Assembly: GCA_964396375.1 (NCBI GenBank)
Contig: CAYNEY010000016.1
Coordinates: 42,886-106,885, forward strand
DNA: 64,000 nucleotides
Source: FEN-1139 sp964396375
Lineage (GTDB): Bacteria; Myxococcota_A; Polyangia; Polyangiales; Polyangiaceae
Reading direction: 5' to 3'
A program made the translations under genes and the position numbers. Positions 8,041 through 15,305 of this stretch are shown in pieces; position 1 is the stretch's first letter, and each line of letters begins with the position of its first letter. The notes below the pieces were generated by a model. It saw only the letters and a program-made list of their open reading frames with translations, was not told the DNA's origin and ran no database searches.

Positions 8041-9206
8041 CCATTTCCAAGCGTCTTCTGCGTACTCGGCGAGGGTCTCGCGCTTCGATCCAGCTGAGAA
8101 GGAACTTCTGCAATTCTTCTTCGGAGCGAGGTATGGCCAGAGAAGTTCTTGTCGGTGCTGGAGTGGAAGGATCTGCATCCTGTTCTAGAAGGAACTCTTT
8201 CCAAACCATTCGGTCGCTGTAGTCTTTCATGACTGACTCCATGCGCCCGGGTGTTACAAGGTTCCGTGGGGCGCCGTGTGGACCCCTCGAGTCTCTCGAG
8301 CGGCTGGTCCGAATCGGCGCACCATGAACCCTTCCGTGAATAGTGGAGTGTAGTCCGCTCCAAATGTACTTCCAGAGTAACACGGACCAGCGAACTTGTC
8401 AATAGTATCGAATGGTTACACGTGTCACTCGACGCACATTGTCGCACATTGGAGCCAATTCCGTCCCCCTCCAGATCACCACCGTTTCGCGGTCCATCAC
8501 GCGCACCAAGGATCTCCAGCATCTTCTTCTTGGCGCGGTGGAAGAGAAGGCGAGCGTTGGACTCCGTGACTCCAAGCTGAACAGCAAGTTCTGCGTAGGA
8601 GCACCCCGCGAACAGTCCACGCACGATGTGGAGGTAATTGGGCGCCAGCTCGGCGGCAAGAATATCGAGAAGGCGGCCGCGCTCGACGAGCAGCTCGGGG
8701 CTCACGTTGCAGATGGGCTCGACACAGCAGCCATCAGCCTGGTCATCATCCGAGTCCCCGGAGCCGGAGGCGAAGAGAAGCGTAGCCGGGCGCACGGTGT
8801 GGGACTTGGCGATGTAGCGGGCCGTTGTCTTCAGCCAGGCTCGAACGGCGTGCAATGAGGCCCGTAACCCCTTGGTAGGGTTGGAGGTGTTGCAGCGAAT
8901 GGCCTCCCACATGGCTATTCGTACCTCCTGAACGAGGTCGGAGATGAATTGGTCGTCCTCACGGAGGGCGCGACGAACCGCTCCGACGCCCGCGAGCAGG
9001 TGGCGATGAGTTCCGTCGCTCCCGGCAGCAGCCCTCTCGGCTCGGTGGAGCGACACGCGGGAGAGGGCGGCGCGAACCGCCTTGATAGCCTCGCATTCGA
9101 AGTACGCCCACACCACCTCGAAGTCCACGTCAGCGAGGAACGGATCTTCGACGGTTGCGGATGGGATGGGATTGAGACAGGAAGGAAGCGAACGAGATGA
9201 AGCCAT
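7941..9206 (-). CDS. ECF-like RNA polymerase sigma factor, with doubtful C-terminal extension
   Basis: The ATG at 9206 has a good site (GGAGGAAAA) and is preferred to the upstream ATG at 9230. Residues ~25-150 resemble sigma region 2 (DDQFISDLVQEVRIAMWEAI, then RAWLKTTARYIAKSH). Residues ~190-245 resemble region 4, with the helix-turn-helix YAELAVQLGVTESNARLLF and RAKKKMLEIL. Recognisable sigma sequence ends near 8430. The frame then stays open to 7941 with Arg/Ser/Pro-rich sequence that overlaps a promoter candidate and a better small ORF, so the last ~150 residues may not be real. A different frame ends at 8399, so a frameshift is possible. It heads the minus-strand operon and is divergent from the ubiquitin-like operon. 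Confidence 0.7.
   Translation of the reverse strand: MASSRSLPSCLNPIPSATVEDPFLADVDFEVVWAYFECEAIKAVRAALSRVSLHRAERAAAGSDGTHRHLLAGVGAVRRALREDDQFISDLVQEVRIAMWEAIRCNTSNPTKGLRASLHAVRAWLKTTARYIAKSHTVRPATLLFASGSGDSDDDQADGCCVEPICNVSPELLVERGRLLDILAAELAPNYLHIVRGLFAGCSYAELAVQLGVTESNARLLFHRAKKKMLEILGARDGPRNGGDLEGDGIGSNVRQCASSDTCNHSILLTSSLVRVTLEVHLERTTLHYSRKGSWCADSDQPLERLEGSTRRPTEPCNTRAHGVSHERLQRPNGLERVPSRTGCRSFHSSTDKNFSGHTSLRRRIAEVPSQLDRSARPSPSTQKTLGNGCSSQRHTPPFPLVFSTFPDPQPYRLWVCSVHL
8003..8230 (-). CDS. Small charged protein (75 aa) after the sigma factor
   Basis: The ATG at 8230 has a GGAG site seven bases upstream. The product starts MKDYSDRMVWKEFLLEQ and is rich in Glu, Leu and Arg, with an amphipathic, helix-forming middle (SEEELQKFLLSWIEARD). 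It lies inside the open tail of the sigma-factor frame but in another frame, and it looks much more protein-like than that tail. A promoter candidate stands 140-170 bases upstream. A small sigma-interacting regulator would fit the position, but no anti-sigma zinc motif is present. Confidence 0.5.
   Translation of the reverse strand: MKDYSDRMVWKEFLLEQDADPSTPAPTRTSLAIPRSEEELQKFLLSWIEARDPRRVRRRRLEMDAPLNAILRRFL
8374..8402 (-). promoter_or_regulatory. Candidate promoter inside the sigma-factor operon
   Basis: Read on the minus strand, a perfect -35 TTGACA (8402-8397) is followed by 17 bases and TACTCT (8379-8374) as a weak -10. It would drive the genes from 8230 leftward independently of the sigma-factor gene, and it lies just past the end of the recognisable sigma domains. 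Confidence 0.4.
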
Positions 9207-9402
9207 ATTGGTTTTCCTCCGGCTAGGCATCTCGTTGAAGCGCTTGGTTGCGCGTGGGGTGCCGAAGGTCTGGCTATCTCAGCTCGAACTTCTTTCTCGC
9301 AAGGTACCATGCTTCCCCGCCCAAGGTCGTTTCTCCCCAAGAGAAGAAAACCGACGAGAGACTACCGAGACGACGAGGCGATGTACAGTGGCGCTGTAAG
9401 AG
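9207..9402. promoter_or_regulatory. Divergent intergenic region between the sigma operon and the E2-JAB-E1 operon
   Basis: These 196 bases separate two divergently transcribed operons and must hold promoters for both. I see the ribosome binding site of the sigma gene and purine-rich stretches, but no convincing -35/-10 pair. A promoter recognised by the adjacent sigma factor itself is possible. Confidence 0.3.
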
Positions 9403-9975
9403 ATGGAAATCATTAGTCACTGGGGCGACGTGTCTGTGGGACCCATGGGGGAGTATTGGGAAACGGTCAGGGGGCCGTCGCCGGGCGACGATGCCTCGTA
9501 CGGCCGAGAGTGTTCGATGGTGCCGCGCGCCAAGGTCAATCGTTCTCGCATCGTGAAACGGTGGAGTGGCTCCGGCGATGGGAGAGAGGTGACCACTTGG
9601 TACCAACGCGATCCCCGCCGTCTCGAGAAGGAAGTCGAGCTGATGAGTCAGTTCACGCACGCAGCGCTCCGTCAGACCTGCTCGGGGCTGGTCTGGGTTG
9701 AGGGGCTCCAATCGCTGGCAGGGCGCCGATACGAGCTCGCGATTGCATACCCCGAACGCTTTCCATTCGAGCGTCCCAAAGCATTCGTCATGACCCCATC
9801 GGTGACGGGTGCGCCTCATCGTCTCGTCGATGGCTCGCTCTGTCTGTTCCCCGATCCTCTCGCGACGGACATCAGATGTACCGCGATGGTGGTGCGTAAC
9901 CGCGCCGTGGCCTGGTTTCTTGCGTACGAGATCTGGCTTCGAAATGGCCACAGGTGGTGCGCGCCCGAACACTGA
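9403..9975 (+). CDS. E2-like ubiquitin-conjugating-fold protein with candidate catalytic Cys
   Basis: The product is 190 residues. Residues ~70-190 match the E2 (UBC) fold: an N-terminal helix (RLEKEVELMSQFTHAAL), beta strands leading to YPERFPFERP, which resembles the E2 YPxxPP turn, and then His139 followed by GSLCL with Cys147. This mirrors the HPN...CL active-site region of E2 enzymes. The first ~65 residues are not recognised, and Met40 is an alternative start. It opens an operon with a JAB protease and an E1-like enzyme, which strongly supports a role in conjugating or transferring a ubiquitin-like tag. No RING-like E3 is apparent nearby. Confidence 0.7.
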   Translation: MEIISHWGDVSVGPMGEYWETVRGPSPGDDASYGRECSMVPRAKVNRSRIVKRWSGSGDGREVTTWYQRDPRRLEKEVELMSQFTHAALRQTCSGLVWVEGLQSLAGRRYELAIAYPERFPFERPKAFVMTPSVTGAPHRLVDGSLCLFPDPLATDIRCTAMVVRNRAVAWFLAYEIWLRNGHRWCAPEH

Positions 9976-9996
9976 AACGAACGCCTCGTGTTTTGC

Positions 9997-10245
9997 ATGA
10001 AGACGAGTATGGAAGACTCGTCATCCAGACGGACGTCGTCGGGAGTCTCGGGCGGAGAAGTCGTCGGGGGACTCGTTCTCGGGTTCCTCGCGCTTCTGTT
10101 CGTCAGGGCCATGTGTGGAGCGGGCTCTGCGTCGTCCACTGGGAGCACGCCTGCTGTCCCGACGCCGCCACCTGCGCGTCGCCCCGAGATTGGACGACGC
10201 ATTCGGTGTCTTCCAGGCATGAACAAGTACGGCGAGCTCGAATGA
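9997..10245 (+). CDS. Small single-pass membrane protein in the E2-JAB-E1 operon
   Basis: The 82-residue product (ATG at 9997; GTG at 9988 and ATG at 10009 are alternatives) has a Ser/Arg-rich N terminus, one hydrophobic segment (GGEVVGGLVLGFLALLFVRA) and a Pro-rich linker. It ends in a polar tail, GMNKYGELE. It begins 21 bases after the E2 gene. It is too short and too hydrophobic to be a beta-grasp modifier itself. It could anchor the complex or be a membrane substrate; nothing in the sequence decides this. Confidence 0.5.
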   Translation: MKTSMEDSSSRRTSSGVSGGEVVGGLVLGFLALLFVRAMCGAGSASSTGSTPAVPTPPPARRPEIGRRIRCLPGMNKYGELE

Positions 10246-10276
10246 AGCTCGCCATGCGAAGAAAGGAATGCACAAA

Positions 10277-10456
10277 ATGGATCTGAACAAACTGATGTCG
10301 GATATGCGCAACTCTCGTGAGGTCTTCATCACCCAAGGAGGGGAAGTCGAGACTCCGGAAGAAGCCGAGGCCAACCTGGCTGAGGAGGAGCGAGAGCATG
10401 GTGCTCCGCAGCCGCGGCTTGCCCTCAAACCGCACCCCTTCGGGAGATGTGGATGA
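10277..10456 (+). CDS. Small acidic protein in the E2-JAB-E1 operon
   Basis: The ATG at 10277 has AAGGA nine bases upstream; an ATG at 10268 is in frame. The 59-residue product is acidic in the middle (ETPEEAEANLAEEEREHG) and ends HPFGRCG. Its stop overlaps the ATG of the JAB gene. It is shorter than a ubiquitin-like beta-grasp domain (about 70-80 residues), so I do not call it the modifier, although its Gly-terminal end and position before a JAB protease make it a candidate target. Function unknown. Confidence 0.55.
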   Translation: MDLNKLMSDMRNSREVFITQGGEVETPEEAEANLAEEEREHGAPQPRLALKPHPFGRCG

Positions 10457-11316
10457 ACCTCATCATAAATCAGCGCGTCCTTGACGCCATGCATGTCGAG
10501 GCCACTCGGTACGCAGTGGAAACCGGTGGGATCTTGGTCGGCACGGACGAACACACCGTGACCGATCTGATCCCATCCGGGGAACGCGCCCACCGCACGG
10601 TCGCCAGCTACGAACTCGACATTGACCACCTCCAGCCTCTGCTCGACCGGGCTTGCGACGCCGGGAAACGCTTCCTCGGGGTGTGGCATGTTCACCCGCG
10701 GGGAGTGTCTCGACTTTCAGAGATCGACCGATCAACCGCGCGAGCCATGCTTCGTGATCCTGAGTACCGGCTCGCCCGAGTGTTCCTCCCTCTCACGACG
10801 CGAACGACAAATGGGCTCGAGACACGATTCTTCGTGGCCGAGGGTGACGAGGCCCGGATCCGTGAAGTGGATTCGCTCATCATTCGCACCTCGACACGGA
10901 CCAATCATCAGAGGGACGAAGTAGGACATGTGTGGCATCGCCCTGACCAGAAACGCATTGCCAAGGATACGGCCATGCTCGTCAGTCGGGGATGGACGGT
11001 TTCAGTTCGGGAGCTGTCCGCAAACCAGGCCATCCGTTGCGAGCGGAGAGGGATTGCACTGTGGGCTGTTCTGCCTCCCGAGTACCCCCTGAACCCCCCT
11101 GACATCTACATCGAAGAGAATGGACGACTCACCGTCGTGCCCCATCACGAACTCCCAGAGACTCGGGCCTGGTCGAGTCAGCGGTCACTTGCCGAACTCA
11201 TTCATCAAGCTGCCCGCTCGGTTGTTTCCGAGAGGGAAGCCTGGGAGCTCTTTCACCGTCGTCGACTTCGGCGACTCCTGTGCTCGGTATCTCAACTTCT
11301 GCGGAGAAAACCATGA
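10453..11316 (+). CDS. JAB/JAMM metalloprotease fused to an E2-like domain lacking the catalytic Cys
   Basis: The 287-residue product begins at the ATG at 10453, which has GGGAG upstream and overlaps the previous stop by ATGA. Residues ~1-125 are a JAB/MPN domain with a complete JAMM motif: Glu23 in ETGGILVG, then HVHP (His79, His81), Ser89 and Asp92 with canonical spacing. This is the metalloprotease that cleaves ubiquitin-like proteins from targets or trims precursors. Residues ~165-260 resemble an E2/RWD fold (WAVLPPEYPLNPPDIYIEENG) but have no active-site Cys after it. The fusion suggests a built-in recruitment domain. It is coupled to the E1 gene. Confidence 0.75.
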   Translation: MNLIINQRVLDAMHVEATRYAVETGGILVGTDEHTVTDLIPSGERAHRTVASYELDIDHLQPLLDRACDAGKRFLGVWHVHPRGVSRLSEIDRSTARAMLRDPEYRLARVFLPLTTRTTNGLETRFFVAEGDEARIREVDSLIIRTSTRTNHQRDEVGHVWHRPDQKRIAKDTAMLVSRGWTVSVRELSANQAIRCERRGIALWAVLPPEYPLNPPDIYIEENGRLTVVPHHELPETRAWSSQRSLAELIHQAARSVVSEREAWELFHRRRLRRLLCSVSQLLRRKP

Positions 11317-12146
11317 TCGACCAATTTCACGATCGCCACGAAGGACTCTTCGATCCCACCATTCTCGAGCGGAAACGCGTTCTCATCGTCGGAGCAGGCT
11401 CCGTTGGCGCGATGCTGGCGATGCTCCTGGTGCGTTCTGGGGTCCGTGATCTGACTGTCTTTGATTTTGACACGGTCTCTCCGTCAAACCTCTGTCGAAC
11501 GCTGTACCGGCACGATGATATCGGTCGTCCGAAGGTGGAAGCGCTCGAGGAACTCCTGGGCGAGGTTCGCTCGGAAGTGAAGGTGGATGCTCAGAATGTC
11601 GATCTCAGGGACCTCGATGACGATGCCCTCGTGAAACGCATTGGGGATGCTGACCTGGTGGTTGCCGTCACTGACCACCCGCCCACGCAACTGCGCCTCG
11701 GTGTGCTCTCGTACCACCGGAAGCCCGCCGTGTTTTCTGGGATCTACGCCCGTGGCACAGGAGGCGAAGTGCTCTTCACCATCCCCAACGAGACCCCGTG
11801 CTACTCGTGCGTCATGGGTTCGGTACGAGGTGGAAACGGTCCCGATCGTGGTCGAACCGAGTACGGGATCGAAACCGGGCAGCTTGCCTCCGAGCCAGCA
11901 TTGGGCATCGACATCGCGCACGTCACCACATGCGCTGCCAAAATCGCTCTTGGCCTCCTCCTCAAGGACACGGGAGCCTCGGTCGCAAATGTCATCGATC
12001 CGAAGCGGAGCGTGCTCTTCGTGGGCAACAGTGTGGACTGGATCTGGAAGTCACCCCTCGAGAACCTCTGGGCTCGCGCCGATCGCCGCGACGACTGCGT
12101 CTGCCGGCTCGCCCCCGGAGCCTCGACTGCCGAGCTGATTGACTGA
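11313..12146 (+). CDS. E1/ThiF-like adenylating enzyme
   Basis: The 277-residue product starts at 11313 with GGAG upstream and an ATGA overlap with the JAB gene. Residues ~21-65 form the nucleotide-binding start of the E1/ThiF/MoeB family: VLIVGAGSVG, then DFDTVSPSNLCR with the conserved Asp, Asn and Arg. ADLVVAVTD follows near residue 115. A Cys pair CYSC (163-166) and a late CVC (262-264) could bind zinc, as in many ThiF proteins, and Cys207 is a candidate catalytic residue. It should adenylate the C terminus of a ubiquitin-like protein for transfer to the operon's E2. Its compact length matches bacterial stand-alone E1s. Confidence 0.85.
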   Translation: MIDQFHDRHEGLFDPTILERKRVLIVGAGSVGAMLAMLLVRSGVRDLTVFDFDTVSPSNLCRTLYRHDDIGRPKVEALEELLGEVRSEVKVDAQNVDLRDLDDDALVKRIGDADLVVAVTDHPPTQLRLGVLSYHRKPAVFSGIYARGTGGEVLFTIPNETPCYSCVMGSVRGGNGPDRGRTEYGIETGQLASEPALGIDIAHVTTCAAKIALGLLLKDTGASVANVIDPKRSVLFVGNSVDWIWKSPLENLWARADRRDDCVCRLAPGASTAELID

Positions 12147-12156
12147 GACTGGTCTC

Positions 12157-12339
12157 ATGGACGACTTCCTTTCCGCGTTCTGCTTCTCGCTGGTCTATTT
12201 CGGCGTGGGGTTCGTCCTGTATCGTCGGCGGTGGCCAGAGGGACTCTGGGCGTTGCGGTCTCGGCCGCGGGGCGAGCAGATTCGTCGGATTGGGAGGAAA
12301 CGGGTTCTCCCCGTTCCTCATGGACGAAGGGGAGCATGA
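12157..12339 (+). CDS. Small membrane protein coupled to the ATPase gene
   Basis: The 60-residue product has one N-terminal hydrophobic segment (FLSAFCFSLVYFGVGFVLY) followed by a very basic tail. Its stop overlaps the ATG of the VirD4/HerA-like ATPase gene (ATGA). VirD4-family proteins usually carry their own N-terminal membrane segments, which the adjacent ATPase lacks, so this peptide may provide a separate membrane anchor. That is inference. Confidence 0.6.
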   Translation: MDDFLSAFCFSLVYFGVGFVLYRRRWPEGLWALRSRPRGEQIRRIGRKRVLPVPHGRRGA

Positions 12340-14066
12340 CCACTTATCTCGACTTTGCCCTCGGGCTTCGCCGCTTGTTCTGCCCTGACGACGAAGCACG
12401 AGGGCTTGCCTATGCCGCGTCCTCCGAGAAGGAGCGCGAGAACGCGGAGAGTGCTCGGATCGACGCACCTGTCCGGACGATGCGGGAGAGGGCACGAGCG
12501 GCGGGAAGAACTATCTGCCTCGGCACAGCGCTCTCGTCGGATGGACGTTCGTACTCGGTGCGCCTCCCGGAGGAGGATGTTCGCGGCGGCGGTCATTGGC
12601 TGGTCACCGGCGCCACGGGCTCGGGGAAGAGCTACCTGGTTCTGGCGATCATCTTGCAGCTTCTCCGGAGTCGGCCATCTGGCCTCGTCATCATCGACAT
12701 GAAGGGCGAGTTGGCTGGACTCCTCCGGGACATACTCATCCCGGGACTTGTGGGAGTCGGTGACGCTCCGGGATCGGCTCAGCTTCTCCGGCATCTCGCC
12801 GTGATCGCCCCGTTCGACGATGCGACGACGATTCCGTTCCAGTTGCTCACACGTGAGCCACGCCTTCCCATCGAAGTGCAGGCGCACGAAGTGGCCACAA
12901 CTTTCGGTCGGACGGTTGCGAGCGACTTGGGACCGCTTCAGCAGCACCTCTTCCGTCACGCTCTCATGTTGGCAATCGACGTCGGTCTGACACTTCCCGA
13001 TGTGGCTGAGCTGCTTCGAGACCAAACACTTCTTCGCGGGGCGCTCGAGCGGACCTCGCTCGAAGAGACGAGGCGGTACTTCGCCGCCCAATTTGGCAGG
13101 GAGCGAGGCACGTCTGTTGCTGGGCTCCTCAGTCGGCTCGACTCCATCACCATGTACCCGTCCCTCCGTAGGATGCTTCGAGCTTCCGGCATGGTTCGAT
13201 TCGACCGGATGCTCGAGACTGCTGTCACCGTCGTAGATCTCGGAGGAGCTCCGGCCGGGATGTCGGAGCTCTCACGCTTCTTCGGACAGCTCATCTTCAA
13301 CAAGCTGACCAGGGCCATCTTCGCCCGGCGAGTCGAACGGAGCACACCGCCCGTCGCCATCATTGCTGACGAGTTCCAGCAACTCCTCACCTCGGAGGTG
13401 GCCCGAGACTTCGAGCGGATTCTGACACTGGCGCGCTCTCAGAGGGTCTTCCTGTGGTCGGTCTTCCAGCAGGCGGCCCAGGTGGAGGCGGTCTCTCCCA
13501 CCCTACTCAGAATCCTTCGAACGAACACCAACTACCAGCTCCTGATGCGGTCAGATCTCGAAGATGCCCGCACTCTCGCACACGTCCTCCCGACGACGGG
13601 GACGGCCTTGCGTCCGCGCGACGGTTTTCCCGATCCGAGAACTACTCCCGCCACCATGACGGTTGACGAGGAGAGACGGAAGCTTCTCGAGATGGTCCCT
13701 TCGATGCCAGATCGGGTGGGTTGGTTCTGGGAACGCCGAGCCCCGCATCCCGCACTTCTTCTGCGCTCGGCACGGCTCGATATTGATGGCGGTCGGCAGG
13801 CGGCGAAGCGTCTTTCTCCAGAACTCCGGAAGGTTATTCGGAACGGCGTTCTGGCCATCTCCCCTGACGAACTCGAGCGATCCGAGCGAGACCACCGTGC
13901 GCGGCGAGACAGCTTGGCAACTCGCGCCAATCCCGATTCCACTGCCGAAGCAACCACTGTCCCGAGCACTCTGGAGAACCCTCTGGCCGACGAGCAGGAG
14001 CCTGTTCCTCACTCCAGTCGACCGCCACGGCCACGCCGTGCGAATCGACGCCCGTCGGTTGGATAG
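12336..14066 (+). CDS. VirD4/TraG- or HerA-like P-loop ATPase
   Basis: The 576-residue product uses the ATG at 12336, with GGGG upstream and an ATGA overlap; the longer open frame upstream is not used. It has Walker A GATGSGKS (92-99), the strand LVIIDMKGE (~117-125) typical of VirD4 coupling proteins, a Walker B VAIIADEFQQLL and, further on, FLWSVFQQ, reminiscent of the coupling-protein arginine/sensor region. These ATPases pump DNA or protein across membranes, or remodel DNA as hexamers. The C terminus is a long Arg/Pro/Ser-rich tail. The N terminus lacks obvious membrane segments. It could be the coupling protein of the element or the motor of the ubiquitin-like system. Confidence 0.75.
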   Translation: MTTYLDFALGLRRLFCPDDEARGLAYAASSEKERENAESARIDAPVRTMRERARAAGRTICLGTALSSDGRSYSVRLPEEDVRGGGHWLVTGATGSGKSYLVLAIILQLLRSRPSGLVIIDMKGELAGLLRDILIPGLVGVGDAPGSAQLLRHLAVIAPFDDATTIPFQLLTREPRLPIEVQAHEVATTFGRTVASDLGPLQQHLFRHALMLAIDVGLTLPDVAELLRDQTLLRGALERTSLEETRRYFAAQFGRERGTSVAGLLSRLDSITMYPSLRRMLRASGMVRFDRMLETAVTVVDLGGAPAGMSELSRFFGQLIFNKLTRAIFARRVERSTPPVAIIADEFQQLLTSEVARDFERILTLARSQRVFLWSVFQQAAQVEAVSPTLLRILRTNTNYQLLMRSDLEDARTLAHVLPTTGTALRPRDGFPDPRTTPATMTVDEERRKLLEMVPSMPDRVGWFWERRAPHPALLLRSARLDIDGGRQAAKRLSPELRKVIRNGVLAISPDELERSERDHRARRDSLATRANPDSTAEATTVPSTLENPLADEQEPVPHSSRPPRPRRANRRPSVG

Positions 14067-14076
14067 CGAGACAATC

Positions 14077-14427
14077 ATGAGCAACGGACTTCTCGACTGG
14101 TGCACCAAGCTCACGTTCCGGCTCATCGGAACCACCCTGTGGGTTGCGCTTGTGGCTCCATGGGTGACCTTGGCCATCCTGAGGATCTGCATCCTCAACT
14201 CCGGTTTGGTTCTTCGAGTTTTGCGACAACTGAGACCGGTGTTCGCGACCCATCTCCATTGCCCCAGCCACCATCGCTCTGCCTTGCATGGGGTCTTTGA
14301 GTGCCGAGCTTGTGGGAGTCTCTTCGGTGGATGGGCGTTTCAACGCTGCCCGATCTGCGGTGACGTGTCCGTCGGGTACGTCGCCTGCGAGCATTGTGGG
14401 ATGGCGGTGAAGAATCCGTTTCTGTGA
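14077..14427 (+). CDS. Membrane protein with C-terminal double zinc ribbon
   Basis: The 116-residue product (ATG at 14077, 10 bases after the ATPase stop) has a long N-terminal hydrophobic region (LIGTTLWVALVAPWVTLAIL). Two CxxC pairs typical of zinc ribbons follow: CRAC...CPIC, then CEHC near the end. Small membrane zinc ribbons can act as adaptors. It closes the operon begun by the E2 gene. The larger upstream open frame overlaps the ATPase gene and is not used. Confidence 0.65.
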   Translation: MSNGLLDWCTKLTFRLIGTTLWVALVAPWVTLAILRICILNSGLVLRVLRQLRPVFATHLHCPSHHRSALHGVFECRACGSLFGGWAFQRCPICGDVSVGYVACEHCGMAVKNPFL

Positions 14428-14582
14428 CACTGCGGCCGCCGAATCCCAATGGTCTCGGATGGCTAGGGTTGCGTCAACGACAGCGCCAGAAAGTTAATGT
14501 TCGCTCACCCGAGAACGTGTTAGGCTCAGTGCCAAGCATTCCTCTTCGAATTGCCTGACGAGTCACTCAGTCAGTCGCCACG

Positions 14583-15305
14583 CTATCGCACTCGTCCTTC
14601 GTTAGGACTCAGAAACGACAGCTGGTAGGAATCGTTGGGTAGACGCCTCCTCTTTTGGGGCACGGCTGGATCCGGCGTCTGAGCCATGTTGCTTGCGAGC
14701 GTGTATGAAGAAGCGGATACGTTAGCACCACGACAAGAGGCGAATGCGATCACCTCAAAGGCAGGGTGAAAGTCAGAGAGACTCTCAGCTAGTAGTTCTC
14801 GCTCGGAACCGAAATGGGTTGCCTGACGTCCCAGAAGCAATACGGGCCCCTGATGGAGGAAGGCGGAGATGCGTCGGAGAATAACGGCACATCTCTCGCG
14901 CAAATGGGTCTTGTAGTCCTGCATAACCAAATGCGGATTGGTCGATCGTCCCACAAAGGGGTTGGCGAGCTCGTGGAATCGGAGATACTCGATTCCGAGG
15001 TTACGAAACGTGCTTTCTACTATATCTGGAGTGAACCCGCGCCCTCGGAAAGACGCCAGAAGGCGAATGTCTACCAAACGCCGAGTACCGGACGAAACCA
15101 GAATCTGCCTCAAGCTGTTGAAGTCTAGTGAATCGAACCCCACACTGAGCAGGCACCCGTGGCTTCCTGTCTCTCCCCAGCCACCCAGGAGAAGTTGTTC
15201 GTATTTGGCCTCGGGCGGTGGAATAAGGGCGAGGTCTGGGGGCGAGGAGACGTGGCGCTCACCGCCACCCTCGACGACGAAGAATCGACGTCGGAGTTCG
15301 GTCAT
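14583..15305 (-). CDS. DUF488-like protein coupled to the dCTP deaminase gene
   Basis: The central part of this 240-residue protein resembles DUF488: LVDIRLLASFRGRGF, an intervening helix, then LGIEYLRFHELANP, the Asp-Arg and Gly-Ile-x-Tyr pattern typical of the family. The late segment HQGPVLLLGRQATHFGSERE fits the second half, although the Cys found in some members is not seen. DUF488 proteins have no firmly established activity. The ATG overlaps the stop of the upstream deaminase gene (ATGA), so the two are co-translated and may work together. The C-terminal ~40 residues are polar and unstructured-looking. Confidence 0.65.
   Translation of the reverse strand: MTELRRRFFVVEGGGERHVSSPPDLALIPPPEAKYEQLLLGGWGETGSHGCLLSVGFDSLDFNSLRQILVSSGTRRLVDIRLLASFRGRGFTPDIVESTFRNLGIEYLRFHELANPFVGRSTNPHLVMQDYKTHLRERCAVILRRISAFLHQGPVLLLGRQATHFGSERELLAESLSDFHPAFEVIAFASCRGANVSASSYTLASNMAQTPDPAVPQKRRRLPNDSYQLSFLSPNEGRVR

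Noticed and set aside
10277..10456. Calling the 59-residue acidic protein the ubiquitin-like modifier
   Set aside because: Too short for a beta-grasp fold and ends in Cys-Gly rather than Gly-Gly; kept only as an open question.
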